A program made the position numbers and the translations under genes. Positions 24,862-32,552 of a stretch of 32,552 nucleotides of DNA are shown one piece after another. This stretch comes from Pirellulaceae bacterium. GTDB taxonomy: Bacteria > Planctomycetota > Planctomycetia > Pirellulales > Pirellulaceae. Position 1 is the first letter of the stretch; each line of letters starts with the position of its first letter. The notes beneath the pieces were generated by a model that saw only the letters and a list, made by a program, of their open reading frames with translations, was not told the origin of the DNA and ran no database searches. The stretch is taken from NCBI GenBank assembly GCA_016784735.1, contig JADHUC010000107.1:1-32552 (forward strand). Reading direction: 5' to 3'.

Positions 24862-26091
24862 ATGACTGCCAATACGAGACAAGCCCAGAACCTGAATTGG
24901 ACGGGTCGCAGATTCAAACAACGAACGCCGTGGCCTATTTTTCTGATCGTGATGATGGCCGCAGCGGGCGTGCATGTGAAACTTGGTATCTGTCAAGCCC
25001 AGGACAAGCTACCCGCAGAATCGCAACAGGATTCTTGGAAACAGATCGCATCGTACTTCTCGCCTCCAGCGGAATGGAAGAACGAATTCGGCGACTATCG
25101 CTCGCCGCTGCGGTTTACCGATGGGAGCGTGGTCCAAACACCGCGGGAGTGGCAGCGTCGGCGAGCCGAGATCTCCAAAGAGTGGCAGGAGCTACTGGGT
25201 GCGTGGCCGCCGCTAATCACGGAGCCAAAGGTCGAGGTCTTGGGATCAGAACGCCGAGAGAATTTCGAGCAGCTAAAGATCCGCTTCAAGTGGACTCCGC
25301 GCGAGTTTACGACGGGCTATCTGCTGGTCCCTGACGGAGACGGCAAGCGACCAGCCATCCTGACCGTCTACTACGAACCGGAAACCGCCGTTGGACTGCA
25401 AGGCGAGCATCGCGACTTTGCTTACCAACTGGCCAAGCGAGGATTTGTCGCTCTCTCGATCGGCACGACCGAGGCGACGGATGCGAAAACGTACGCGTTG
25501 TACCATCCGGACATTGACAACGCCGAGGTGGAACCGCTTTCGATGCTGGGATGTGCTGCGGCCAATTCCTGGCACGTTCTGGCGAGCCGTCCGGAGGTCG
25601 ATCCCAAACGCATCGGTGTCGTGGGACACTCGTTCGGAGGCAAGTGGGCGATGTTCGCGGGGTGTCTGTTTGACCGATTCGCTGCGGTCGCCGTATCGGA
25701 TCCTGGCATCATGTTGGACACTCATCCTAGCGTGAATTACTGGGAGCCGTGGTATCTGGGCTGGCATCCGCGACCGTGGCGCAAGCGGGGGGTTGTCACC
25801 GAGGAGAACCCGGCATGTGGCCTCTACCCGAGACTGCTCGAACAGAGTCGCGACTTGCACGAACTCCATGCGCTGCTTGCCCCACGGCCGGTCCTTGTAT
25901 CCGGCGGCGCGGTGGATCCGCCCGAGCGATGGCGTGCCTTGAACCATCTGGTGGCGATTAACAAATTGCTCGGATACGAAAACCGCGTTGGGATGACCAA
26001 CCGCCCGAAGCACTCGCCGAATCCCGAGTCGAACGCAGTGATCTATGCATTCTTCGAACATTTTCTCTGTGGGCGTTCGAACGACCACTAA
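24862..26091 (+). CDS. Exported alpha/beta-hydrolase (esterase-like)
   Basis: The 409-residue protein (ATG 24862) has a hydrophobic segment PWPIFLIVMMAAAGVHV after a basic N-terminus, a signal peptide or anchor. The hydrolase fold shows GYLLVPDGDGKRPAILTVYY, QLAKRGFVALSIGTTEAT and the nucleophile elbow VVGHSFGGKWAM (S257). The probable acid is D352 (SGGAVDPPERW) and the His H384 (RPKHSPNPES). The family includes carbohydrate esterases (acetyl-xylan or glucuronoyl type) and peptidases; no residue here decides. A longer frame starting at 24691 would run through the palindromic repeat and is rejected. GGAG 12 nt upstream is a weak ribosome site. It sits between the beta-helix and alpha/alpha-toroid genes, consistent with glycan de-esterification. 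Confidence 0.82.
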   Translation: MTANTRQAQNLNWTGRRFKQRTPWPIFLIVMMAAAGVHVKLGICQAQDKLPAESQQDSWKQIASYFSPPAEWKNEFGDYRSPLRFTDGSVVQTPREWQRRRAEISKEWQELLGAWPPLITEPKVEVLGSERRENFEQLKIRFKWTPREFTTGYLLVPDGDGKRPAILTVYYEPETAVGLQGEHRDFAYQLAKRGFVALSIGTTEATDAKTYALYHPDIDNAEVEPLSMLGCAAANSWHVLASRPEVDPKRIGVVGHSFGGKWAMFAGCLFDRFAAVAVSDPGIMLDTHPSVNYWEPWYLGWHPRPWRKRGVVTEENPACGLYPRLLEQSRDLHELHALLAPRPVLVSGGAVDPPERWRALNHLVAINKLLGYENRVGMTNRPKHSPNPESNAVIYAFFEHFLCGRSNDH

Positions 26092-26123
26092 CCTTCTGAT
26101 GCTAAAGATCAGGACATGGTCCA

Positions 26124-27542
26124 ATGAAACAAGTGCTGTACATCGCGGTGACGATCCTGGTTGCGAATGCCGGCAGCGCGCTGGCGCAGTTCGACACTAC
26201 TCAATTGGCCGAAGCGTACAAGGCGTACGACTTGGCGCTCAACGAAGGGAAAGGCTACTCGGAAAGCGCCGACTCCGGCACACTGGGTTGGGGCGAAGGT
26301 GCCGTGATCCAGAGCTATGCCCAGATGTGGGAGGCCACCGGGGATGTTTACTGGCTGCAAAAGATCAGCGAACATTTCCAGCGGATCATGTCCGCCGCCT
26401 CCGACCCGGACGGCGATGGTTTTCTGAGCTGGAACACCAAGACATACTCGTGCGCCACGGCCCGTGCCGAACGACTACACAACGTTTCGGAGGCCGACAT
26501 CGCGCCGGCCTATCAGAAGAACAAAAGCGGCAAGGCGGCTGCCCAATGCACGGGACATGCCTACATCGTCGAGTTTCACATGGGACCAGATCAGTTCCGT
26601 ATTTTGGACTGGGACACACGCCAAGTCGTCGCGTCCGATGTAGCCTATAAGGACGGCGCAGCGATTACGCAAATCGCGCCGTTTCGATTCACCGTCAGCG
26701 GCCAGCCTCACCAAGGCGACCGCTTCATGGTCCGCACCGTAGCTCCGGAGCCGCTCGAGTTCACCGTGCATCAGGGCATGTTCGTCTATCCAGTGGCCGT
26801 GTTCATCGAGGCCGTGAAGACCCGGCCCGACCTACAGGAGCGGTTCGGGGCTGATGCCGAGAAGTTCCTGGCATTCATCAACAAGCATGTGTTTGAGAAG
26901 AACGAGCAGGACTGGCTGGATATGGGCGAGTTGGGCGGGGGTTATCGCTTCGAGCCCAAGCTTACTGATCGCTTCCCGAACCGGATCATGCCACACAACC
27001 AGTTTGCGGCACTGGCCCGGGCGTGGTTGGTGCTGAAAGATCTTGAAGGCGCCCACCCGCTGATGGGTCAGCGGGCCGAACAGATGGTTCGCTATTTCCA
27101 CAGCCACTTGGAGTTGGACGAAGAGAAGAATGCATACCGCTGGCACTACTGGGACTGGATCGAATACGGCCAGCCGGATCATTCCAACTACGAAGACACT
27201 AGCCACGCCTCGCTGACCATGAGCCTGGCCGTGGTAGCAGCCCGGCGCGGTGTCATCTTTACCGACGAAGACATGACGCGGATCGCCAACACCTGGTTGA
27301 AGTTGATGTGGAACGGGGATGAAGAGAAACCGATGATGGCGGCCGCCGTTGACGGTCGGGAGCCATACAAGTTCTCGCCGCTGGCGGCCAGATGGTCCGA
27401 GCTTTCGCAATGGGATCGGAAAGTGTACGACCTGGCGTTGAAGACGTTTCTCTCCCAAAACGCCGAACAGCAGGCTCACCGCGCGCCGGTGATGCTTCTG
27501 TGCACGAAGCGAGCGGGCATCGAGGCAAAGCCGGCACGCTGA
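26124..27542 (+). CDS. Secreted alpha-helical (alpha/alpha-toroid-like) protein with a beta insertion
   Basis: The 472-residue protein has a signal peptide (MKQVLYIAVTILVANAGSALAQ). The helical parts, GWGEGAVIQSYAQMWEATGD (55-74), the segment FVYPVAVFIEAVKTRPDL, HNQFAALARAWLVLKDLEG and HSNYEDTSHASLTMSLAVVA, look like the paired helices of an (alpha/alpha) barrel, as in D-glucuronyl C5-epimerase or polysaccharide-lyase families. Residues about 143-210 form a beta insertion (AYIVEFHMGPDQFRILDWDT ... FTVSGQPHQGDRFMV) resembling the G-x-P-x-x-GD-x-F modules of flagellar hook-associated proteins. No catalytic residues are certain. AGGA 9 nt upstream sets ATG 26124; it starts 32 nt after the hydrolase and 50 nt before the second DUF1080 gene, so an operon is likely. 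Confidence 0.6.
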   Translation: MKQVLYIAVTILVANAGSALAQFDTTQLAEAYKAYDLALNEGKGYSESADSGTLGWGEGAVIQSYAQMWEATGDVYWLQKISEHFQRIMSAASDPDGDGFLSWNTKTYSCATARAERLHNVSEADIAPAYQKNKSGKAAAQCTGHAYIVEFHMGPDQFRILDWDTRQVVASDVAYKDGAAITQIAPFRFTVSGQPHQGDRFMVRTVAPEPLEFTVHQGMFVYPVAVFIEAVKTRPDLQERFGADAEKFLAFINKHVFEKNEQDWLDMGELGGGYRFEPKLTDRFPNRIMPHNQFAALARAWLVLKDLEGAHPLMGQRAEQMVRYFHSHLELDEEKNAYRWHYWDWIEYGQPDHSNYEDTSHASLTMSLAVVAARRGVIFTDEDMTRIANTWLKLMWNGDEEKPMMAAAVDGREPYKFSPLAARWSELSQWDRKVYDLALKTFLSQNAEQQAHRAPVMLLCTKRAGIEAKPAR

Positions 27543-27592
27543 TGTTCGTTTTCCCGCCGATCGAGTCCTTGTCCAACTGGAGTTTAACAAGC

Positions 27593-28303
27593 ATGAGAGT
27601 AACAAGAAACGAATCTATGTTGTGTTTGGCCATGGTGCTTCTCGTCAGTGTGTCGCAAGCAGCGTCGGCGGAAGAGCCGGACAGTGCCGATTGGGAGCCG
27701 CTGTTCGATGGCAAAACGCTTGATGGATGGGAGGTGCTCGAGGACAAAGGGAAATTCTTCGTCGAGGACGGCGAAATCGTGGGCGAAACGACTGCTGGCA
27801 TAAAGGGCAGCTACCTGTGTACGAAAGCAACCTACGACAACTTCGTCCTCGAACTCGAGTTCAAGGTCGACGAGGGCTTGAACTCCGGCGTGCAAATTCG
27901 CACAGATGTACACAAGGAGGACACGACGACCCTCTACATGAGCGGCCGACTCGAACTGGTGTCGCGGAGCTTCATTGCCGGGCAGATATTCGGCTATCAG
28001 ATCGAAATTGATACTTCTCCAAGGGCATGGACCGCGGGATTGTACGAAGTGGGCCGCCGCGGCTGGCTGCAGACGCTGGAGTACAATGAACCCGCCAGAA
28101 AAGCCTTCAAACAGAACGAATGGAACAAGCTGAGGATCCAGGCAGTCGGAGACTCCGTCAAGACGTGGCTGAACGGCATATCTGCGGCCGACACGCGAGA
28201 TGCCTGGTGCAGATCTGGCCGGATCGGCTTCCAACTGCACGGGTCGAAGGAAACGGGAAAGCAGATGCGCTTTCGCGGCATTCGTATCCAGGAGATTGAT
28301 TGA
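27593..28303 (+). CDS. Second DUF1080 / 3-keto-disaccharide hydrolase-domain protein
   Basis: The 236-residue protein has a signal peptide (CLAMVLLVSVSQAASAEE). The DUF1080 domain shows WEPLFDGKTLDGWEVLED, DGEIVGETTAG, FVLELEFKVDEGLNSGVQIR, FGYQIEIDTSPRAWTAGLY and GRIGFQLHG near the end. This is the commoner DUF1080 type (glycine-bounded GYQIEID), unlike the shorter first copy at 16229. ATG 27593 has GGAG 11 nt upstream; an ATG at residue 9 (MLCLAM) is an alternative. Last gene of the rightward group, converging on the 28515 hydrolase. Confidence 0.88.
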   Translation: MRVTRNESMLCLAMVLLVSVSQAASAEEPDSADWEPLFDGKTLDGWEVLEDKGKFFVEDGEIVGETTAGIKGSYLCTKATYDNFVLELEFKVDEGLNSGVQIRTDVHKEDTTTLYMSGRLELVSRSFIAGQIFGYQIEIDTSPRAWTAGLYEVGRRGWLQTLEYNEPARKAFKQNEWNKLRIQAVGDSVKTWLNGISAADTRDAWCRSGRIGFQLHGSKETGKQMRFRGIRIQEID

Positions 28304-28413
28304 GGATTCCACGAGGACAGTTTTCGTTGCCGAGACGCGTGGCCGGGGTGATGATTTCAGCCCGGAAGGCCGGCCTTGACCATAACCCAGCGAAATGCGG
28401 GCCGTGGTAGCAC

Positions 28414-28483
28414 GTGGGGCACGTTTCTAACGTGCCGTCCCTCACCAACTTGCGCACATTGGCACGTTGGAAACGTGCCCCAC
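28414..28483. repeat. 70-bp palindromic repeat between convergent genes
   Basis: Arms GTGGGGCACGTTTCTAACGT (start 28414) and ACGTTGGAAACGTGCCCCAC (end 28483) pair over 23 bp with one mismatch and a 24-nt loop. The GTGGGGCACGTTTCCAACGTG motif is, from memory, a dispersed planctomycete repeat. It lies between two convergent gene ends and may terminate both. Confidence 0.75.
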
Positions 28484-28514
28484 ATTGACGACGCTACGAT
28501 CAAGGCCGGAAGGC

Positions 28515-29402
28515 TTATCGCTCATCCGACCACTTCAGCAAGAAATCAATTCCTTGTTGGTACGCGGAATTGATCGAATGCCCCGGGTCATCCGTGAGAA
28601 CGAATTCTACACAAGACGCGTCATAGCCCGCATCGACCTGAGCCTTCTTCAGCGCATGATACAGCTCCTGGCAGGCCGCCGTGCCGACTCGCTCGTCCGT
28701 CTTCCCAATCGCCAGGTAGACGTGCCTGCCGGCCATCTTTTCGACGAAATGAGTGAGCCGAATGCTCGCCACATCCTTCCGATCGCGGGCGGAGACAAAT
28801 TCCCTAAGTAACCGCCAGTCGGTGACGGGTGCCATGCCGGCGGCAACCGCGATGCGCTCGTCCGCCGCCAGCAGTCGCAACACCATGTAACCGGCACGCG
28901 ACGGACCTTCGACGGCGATTCGGCCGGACGTCGCCCAACCGCGTCTGATGCACTCGCTGATGACAGACCGGCCATCCTCGACGAACATGGCAAATGGGTC
29001 TACGCCTGCTACAAACGAGTTGCGAAGTCCGGGGATCGATCCGCCGAAGCGCCCGATCCGATCGCCGTGGCACGGGATGTCGAAAGAAACCACGCGATGG
29101 CCATGCTCCAGAAAAGCCCTCGGGACCAGGCAGTAAGGCGAAGTGAACAAAGCCGTGTTGCGGTCGGAGGTAAACTTCAACAGCAGGGCCGGATGTCGGG
29201 CTAGCTTGTTCTGCGGTGGCGAAAGGACCGTCGCGACGAACTGCCGGTCGCCGACCTTGACCGAAAAGTCCTGTCGCTCATAGTCAGGGGTCTTCTCCTC
29301 CGTTGTTTCCTTCTCCTCCCCCCGCCCATCGCGCGGACAGAGAGCGAAACCTGTCAATGCAGCGAGAGTTATCCAGAGACAGGTCGTCAGTGTTCTCATC
29401 AT
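28515..29402 (-). CDS. Secreted alpha/beta-hydrolase with GPSRAG nucleophile elbow
   Basis: The 295-residue protein (ATG 29402, GGAGGA 8 nt upstream) has a signal (TTCLWITLAALTGFALCP). The fold shows HPALLLKFTSDRN, HGHRVVSFDIPCHGDR, IAVEGPSRAGYMVLRLLAAD (S168, in G-x-S-x-x-G), AIGKTDERVG (D236) and DDPGHSINSA (H275), a plausible Ser-Asp-His triad. It is related to prolyl-oligopeptidase/dienelactone hydrolase types; substrate unknown. A longer frame (to 29510) is less likely as it lacks a ribosome site and adds a Cys-rich tail before the signal. Confidence 0.8.
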   Translation of the reverse strand: MMRTLTTCLWITLAALTGFALCPRDGRGEEKETTEEKTPDYERQDFSVKVGDRQFVATVLSPPQNKLARHPALLLKFTSDRNTALFTSPYCLVPRAFLEHGHRVVSFDIPCHGDRIGRFGGSIPGLRNSFVAGVDPFAMFVEDGRSVISECIRRGWATSGRIAVEGPSRAGYMVLRLLAADERIAVAAGMAPVTDWRLLREFVSARDRKDVASIRLTHFVEKMAGRHVYLAIGKTDERVGTAACQELYHALKKAQVDAGYDASCVEFVLTDDPGHSINSAYQQGIDFLLKWSDER

Positions 29403-29655
29403 GCAAGCGTCCTCCGAGCAACAGGTTACACAGGCCAGCCGGTTCACGCAAGAATTCAGAACGGCGGACGATCCGTCGCGATTCTGGGATCCACGTCCGC
29501 GGTGACGCAAAACTGCCGCGTTACTGAATGTTCAGAGTCACCTTGAGACAGTCGTATTCGCGTCCTTGTTGCAGTGGCCTCGTTGTCGAGCGATAATTGA
29601 ATTGAAACGACGAGGCGTTCCAGCCGACCAGTCTTCACACGCGACTGCCAAACCA

Positions 29656-32019
29656 ATGAAACGAATTTCGATTCTTGCCGTACTGATCGTAGCGGTAACT
29701 CCGGCCACTATGGTCTATCCCCAGGACGCGGCGGCTCCGAAGCCGGCATCGACGCCGTCGGCCGAAAAAATGGGCCAGTGGATACGCGAACTCGACAATG
29801 AAGACTACCAGATTCGCCAAAAGGCGGTGAAAAACCTGATCGCCGTCGGCGAGTCGGCGATCCAACTGGTGGCAGAGGCGGCTCGCGGTAGCAGTCTCGA
29901 AGTGACTCTTCGCTCGATCGACATTCTGTGCCGGTTTAGCGAGTCCAAGGACCGTGCTGTCGAAAACGCGGCAATCGAAGCGTTAACGGAACTGTCCACG
30001 TCCTATCACCATTCGGCCACCCCCCTAGCCAATCGTGCGTTGGCTTCGCACAAGGTATGGAGCGTACAGCAAACCATCGAAAAGATCAGCCACCTTGGTG
30101 GTCGCGTTGAAATCAACTCACAGCGAATAGATGCCGTTCGTCTGGGTGGAGCCTGGCAAGGAGGCGACGATCTGACCATACTGAACGAGCTGCCCAGCTT
30201 TCAGACCTTGTATTTGGAGCAATCGCCCGTCACGGATGCTGGGCTCGCACATCTGAAAGATCTGAGCGGCCTGAGTCGTCTTTTCCTGGGGCAGTCCAAG
30301 GTAAAGGGTCCGGGGCTGGTCCATCTGAAAGGCCTGGGCAAGCTCAATTATCTCTCGCTTAAAGGACTTGATCTTCAGGGCGATGCCTTGGCGCATCTCG
30401 CGGGATTGAGCCAACTCACGCACCTTTATCTCGACGAAGCCAAGCTGGCCGAGGACACGTTGGCGCACATCGGAAAACCGCCCAAGCTGAAATACCTGTA
30501 TCTGAATCGGTCCAACGTCAACGACGCGGGACTGGAACAACTGAAGGATGTCGCGGGCCTGATGCAACTGCATCTAATGGATACTCACGTAACCGGCGCG
30601 GGGTTCGCCAAACTGAATGGTCTCCCGTCTTTGAACCAGGTCTCACTGCAAAAGGCAGAGATTACCGACGAAGGCATGAAGGGCCTGGGAAGCGTCAGCT
30701 CACTGAACACTCTGACTCTCGGCCAAACCAAGCTGACGGACGAAGGCCTGGCGCACCTGGCCGGCTTGACGAATTTGCGGACGATCGACCTTACCGAGAC
30801 CGGCGTGACCGGCACTGGCTTCGCGCAGTGGAAGCATATGTCAAGCCTCAATCAATTGACGGCGCGATCAAGCAAACTGAACGACGAGGGTTTGGACGCC
30901 ATGGTGGGTATGACGGGGCTGCAGAATCTGACCCTCGATAGCACCCCGCTGACCGGCACCGGTTTTGCGCGATGGACGGCTGCGAATTCACCGACGTACC
31001 TGATGCTCCGATCGACCAAGTTGAACGATGCTGGTTTGGAAGCCATGGCAGGCCTGACGGCGCTGCACTACTTGACCGCAGACAGTACTCCGCTGACTGG
31101 CACTGGTTTCGCCAAATGGAAAAAGATGGAGAATCTTCGGCAATTGACGCTCGGATCGACCAAGGTGAATGACGCTGGGTTGGAGGCCATGGCAGGCTTC
31201 ACGGCGTTACAGACCTTGACTTTGGATAAGACTCCGGTGACTGGTGCGGGCTTTGCGAAATGGACGAAGATGGAGAGTCTTCGACAATTGATGCTTCGAT
31301 CGACCAAAGTGGACGACGCCGGGTTGGAGGCTATGGCGGGCTTCACAACGCTGCAATACGTATACATGGACAGCGCACCGCTGACGGGGATCGGTTTCGC
31401 ACGATGGACGAAAATGGACAGTCTTCGACACGTGTCGCTTGGATCGACCAAGCTGAACGACGCCGGATTGGAGGCCATGGAGGCATTGACCGCGCTGCAG
31501 AACGTAAACATGGAAGGTACGCCACTGACTGGAACGGGCTTTGCTCGCTGGGCGAAAATGACAAGCCTTAATCATCTGACATTGCGATCGAGCAAAGTCA
31601 ACGACGCGGGACTGGAAGCCATGGCGGGTTTGACGGGGCTGCAGAACGTTTACCTGGAGGACACACCGTTGACCGGAACCGGTTTTGCGGAGTGGAAGAA
31701 GATGACGCGGCTCAGCCAGTTGACATTGCGATCGACCAAGATGAACGACGCGGGACTGGAAGCCATGGCCGGCCTGACGTCGCTACAGAATCTGAACTTG
31801 GACAACACCCAAGTGACTGACGCCGGACTCGTACATCTCGCCCGTCTTCCGATGCTCAACAACCTCCAACTCTCAGGCACCTCCATCACAGACGCCGGAT
31901 TGATCCACCTCCAGAAGGTCAGGAACCTCAAGCAGGTGCGTCTAACTGGCACGCAAGTAACAAGCGACGGATTGGCGACACTCAAGAGAGCCCTGCCCGG
32001 ATGCAACGCGCAGAAGTGA
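29656..32019 (+). CDS. Secreted leucine-rich-repeat protein with internal 48-residue duplications
   Basis: The 787-residue protein (ATG 29656, no strong ribosome site) has a signal peptide (MKRISILAVLIVAVTPATMVYPQ) followed by a helical HEAT-like segment (QWIRELDNEDYQIRQKAVKNL). About 23 bacterial LRRs of 24 residues (DAGLxxLxxLxxLxxLxLxxTxVT) then run to the C-terminus. Between 30862 and about 31869 the LRRs come in pairs: NDAGLEAMAGLTALxx alternates with TPLTGTGFAKWxKMxxLxx, giving a 144-bp supra-repeat. The early LRRs (30190-30850) are diverse, so the paired block is a recent internal amplification. LRRs of this type are common in planctomycetes as binding surfaces; partner unknown. Confidence 0.88.
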   Translation: MKRISILAVLIVAVTPATMVYPQDAAAPKPASTPSAEKMGQWIRELDNEDYQIRQKAVKNLIAVGESAIQLVAEAARGSSLEVTLRSIDILCRFSESKDRAVENAAIEALTELSTSYHHSATPLANRALASHKVWSVQQTIEKISHLGGRVEINSQRIDAVRLGGAWQGGDDLTILNELPSFQTLYLEQSPVTDAGLAHLKDLSGLSRLFLGQSKVKGPGLVHLKGLGKLNYLSLKGLDLQGDALAHLAGLSQLTHLYLDEAKLAEDTLAHIGKPPKLKYLYLNRSNVNDAGLEQLKDVAGLMQLHLMDTHVTGAGFAKLNGLPSLNQVSLQKAEITDEGMKGLGSVSSLNTLTLGQTKLTDEGLAHLAGLTNLRTIDLTETGVTGTGFAQWKHMSSLNQLTARSSKLNDEGLDAMVGMTGLQNLTLDSTPLTGTGFARWTAANSPTYLMLRSTKLNDAGLEAMAGLTALHYLTADSTPLTGTGFAKWKKMENLRQLTLGSTKVNDAGLEAMAGFTALQTLTLDKTPVTGAGFAKWTKMESLRQLMLRSTKVDDAGLEAMAGFTTLQYVYMDSAPLTGIGFARWTKMDSLRHVSLGSTKLNDAGLEAMEALTALQNVNMEGTPLTGTGFARWAKMTSLNHLTLRSSKVNDAGLEAMAGLTGLQNVYLEDTPLTGTGFAEWKKMTRLSQLTLRSTKMNDAGLEAMAGLTSLQNLNLDNTQVTDAGLVHLARLPMLNNLQLSGTSITDAGLIHLQKVRNLKQVRLTGTQVTSDGLATLKRALPGCNAQK
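30862..31869 (+). repeat. 144-bp tandem supra-repeat (about 6.5 units) in the LRR gene
   Basis: Units start at 30862, 31006, 31150, 31294, 31438, 31582 and 31726, the last one diverging halfway. Each encodes two LRRs, one ending in an AMAGLT-type helix and one with GTGFAxW. Units differ by scattered substitutions, so they are not fresh copies, but their period is exact. Confidence 0.85.
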
Positions 32020-32060
32020 CGACCGCTGCAGGGTGCAAATCCGGCAGATACGCTTGCGAA

Positions 32061-32552
32061 TCACCGCTCGCGGGAAATCGTTCCTACATCCAGATCCGGT
32101 CGCAGGTGCTCGAATACAAAACGGGGCGGGATGACACCGGTCACTTCGCCGGTCGAATCGACGATCGAACTACCGCCGGGATGAAAATAGTCTGTGGCGT
32201 CGACCCAGCCCATCTGGTTACAGGCGATTTGCGCCAAGTTCAGTTTGACAGACCGTTCGATCCCCTCCTTCGACAAACAACGCGCGGCCATGTCGGCAAA
32301 GCGGGCGCGCGCTTCGGGCTCATCCAGCTCGCCCTGGTGCCTGCCCCAATCCGTGCTGCCCGCCCCTGCCGTAATGAAGATCACGGCGTGGCATCTGTTT
32401 TCGACAAGATCGTCGAAGATGCCGGGTAGTCCACTGTCGGAACAAATGACCATTGCACAGCGGAAGCCTTCGATCTCGAACACGGCGAGTTGGCGAGGGG
32501 CGGGCACGGTGTTCGATCCACGGCGCTCAGGCTCACAGATATTGTGTTTGCG
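32061..32552 (-). CDS. Nitrilase-superfamily carbon-nitrogen hydrolase, 5' end beyond the window
   Basis: The frame is open from the window edge. It reads RKHNICEPERRG (residues before and at the visible edge), then EIEGFRCAMVICSDSGLPGI and ends FEHLRPDLDVGTISRER. K in RKHNICEPE corresponds to the catalytic Lys region, and C in MVICSD is the nucleophile Cys of the Glu-Lys-Cys triad; the Glu lies outside. Nitrilase-superfamily members hydrolyse nitriles, amides or carbamoyl compounds; the substrate is unknown. A GTG at 32507 is an internal codon, not the true start. Converges on the LRR gene, 41 nt apart. Confidence 0.82.
   Translation of the reverse strand, partial: RKHNICEPERRGSNTVPAPRQLAVFEIEGFRCAMVICSDSGLPGIFDDLVENRCHAVIFITAGAGSTDWGRHQGELDEPEARARFADMAARCLSKEGIERSVKLNLAQIACNQMGWVDATDYFHPGGSSIVDSTGEVTGVIPPRFVFEHLRPDLDVGTISRER

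Noticed and set aside
30862..31869. CRISPR-like array
   Set aside because: The periodic 144-bp units are translated LRRs in one open frame without spacers.

Overview
The window reads as a chromosomal segment of a planctomycete, probably a Pirellulales-like lineage. The support is the gene content: two DUF1080 proteins, a GH106-like glycosidase, a long PQQ-type beta-propeller protein, an FG-GAP/VCBS propeller, a bacterial 24-residue leucine-rich-repeat protein, a Tat-exported DegT aminotransferase, and a Wza-like export lipoprotein paired with a planctomycete-type lipoprotein. Dispersed palindromes of the 'TTTAACCCGAAGC...' and 'GTGGGGCACGTTT...' kinds point the same way. No rRNA, tRNA, CRISPR, IS element or phage gene was recognised. 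No database search was run, so family calls rest on motifs and recall.

Layout. 0-1 kb: the 3' end of a CCG-domain Fe-S oxidoreductase coupled to moaD, then a convergent small secreted protein with a three-fold peptide repeat. 1.2-1.35 kb: two leftward-facing terminator hairpins. 1.5-8.05 kb (+): an ERI-1-like exonuclease, a GH106-like glycosidase, and a secreted methyltransferase-fold/PQQ-propeller protein closed by a strong terminator. 8.25-10.6 kb (-): polysaccharide-export lipoprotein and a companion lipoprotein. 11.2-16.0 kb (-): CocE-type hydrolase, Tat-exported DegT aminotransferase, and a VCBS propeller protein with an in-frame UGA. 16.2-17.0 kb (+): a DUF1080 protein with a good promoter. 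17.1-22.1 kb (-): ceramidase-like protein, PD40 lipoprotein with a heme-type CxxCH, and a DUF6057-like membrane protein. 22.6-28.3 kb (+): parallel beta-helix protein, alpha/beta hydrolase, alpha/alpha-toroid protein and a second DUF1080 protein. 28.5-32.5 kb: an alpha/beta hydrolase (-), the LRR protein (+) and the C-terminal part of a nitrilase (-).

Most products carry Sec, Tat or lipoprotein signals, so this is largely an envelope/exported gene set. The GH106, beta-helix, alpha/alpha-toroid, DUF1080 and esterase-like proteins together suggest uptake and degradation of complex acidic or rhamnose-containing glycans. The Wza-like pair instead suggests polysaccharide secretion.

The most striking observation is in the VCBS gene (complement 14646..15971). 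A single in-frame TGA (15663-15665) splits an otherwise intact reading frame, in the same frame on both sides. Twelve nucleotides downstream in the mRNA lies a perfect 19-nt stem-loop (8-bp stem, loop UGU) at the position and with the loop G expected of a bacterial SECIS element. The next codon is Cys. This is a candidate selenocysteine-containing FG-GAP/VCBS propeller protein; the alternative is a nonsense mutation or sequencing error.
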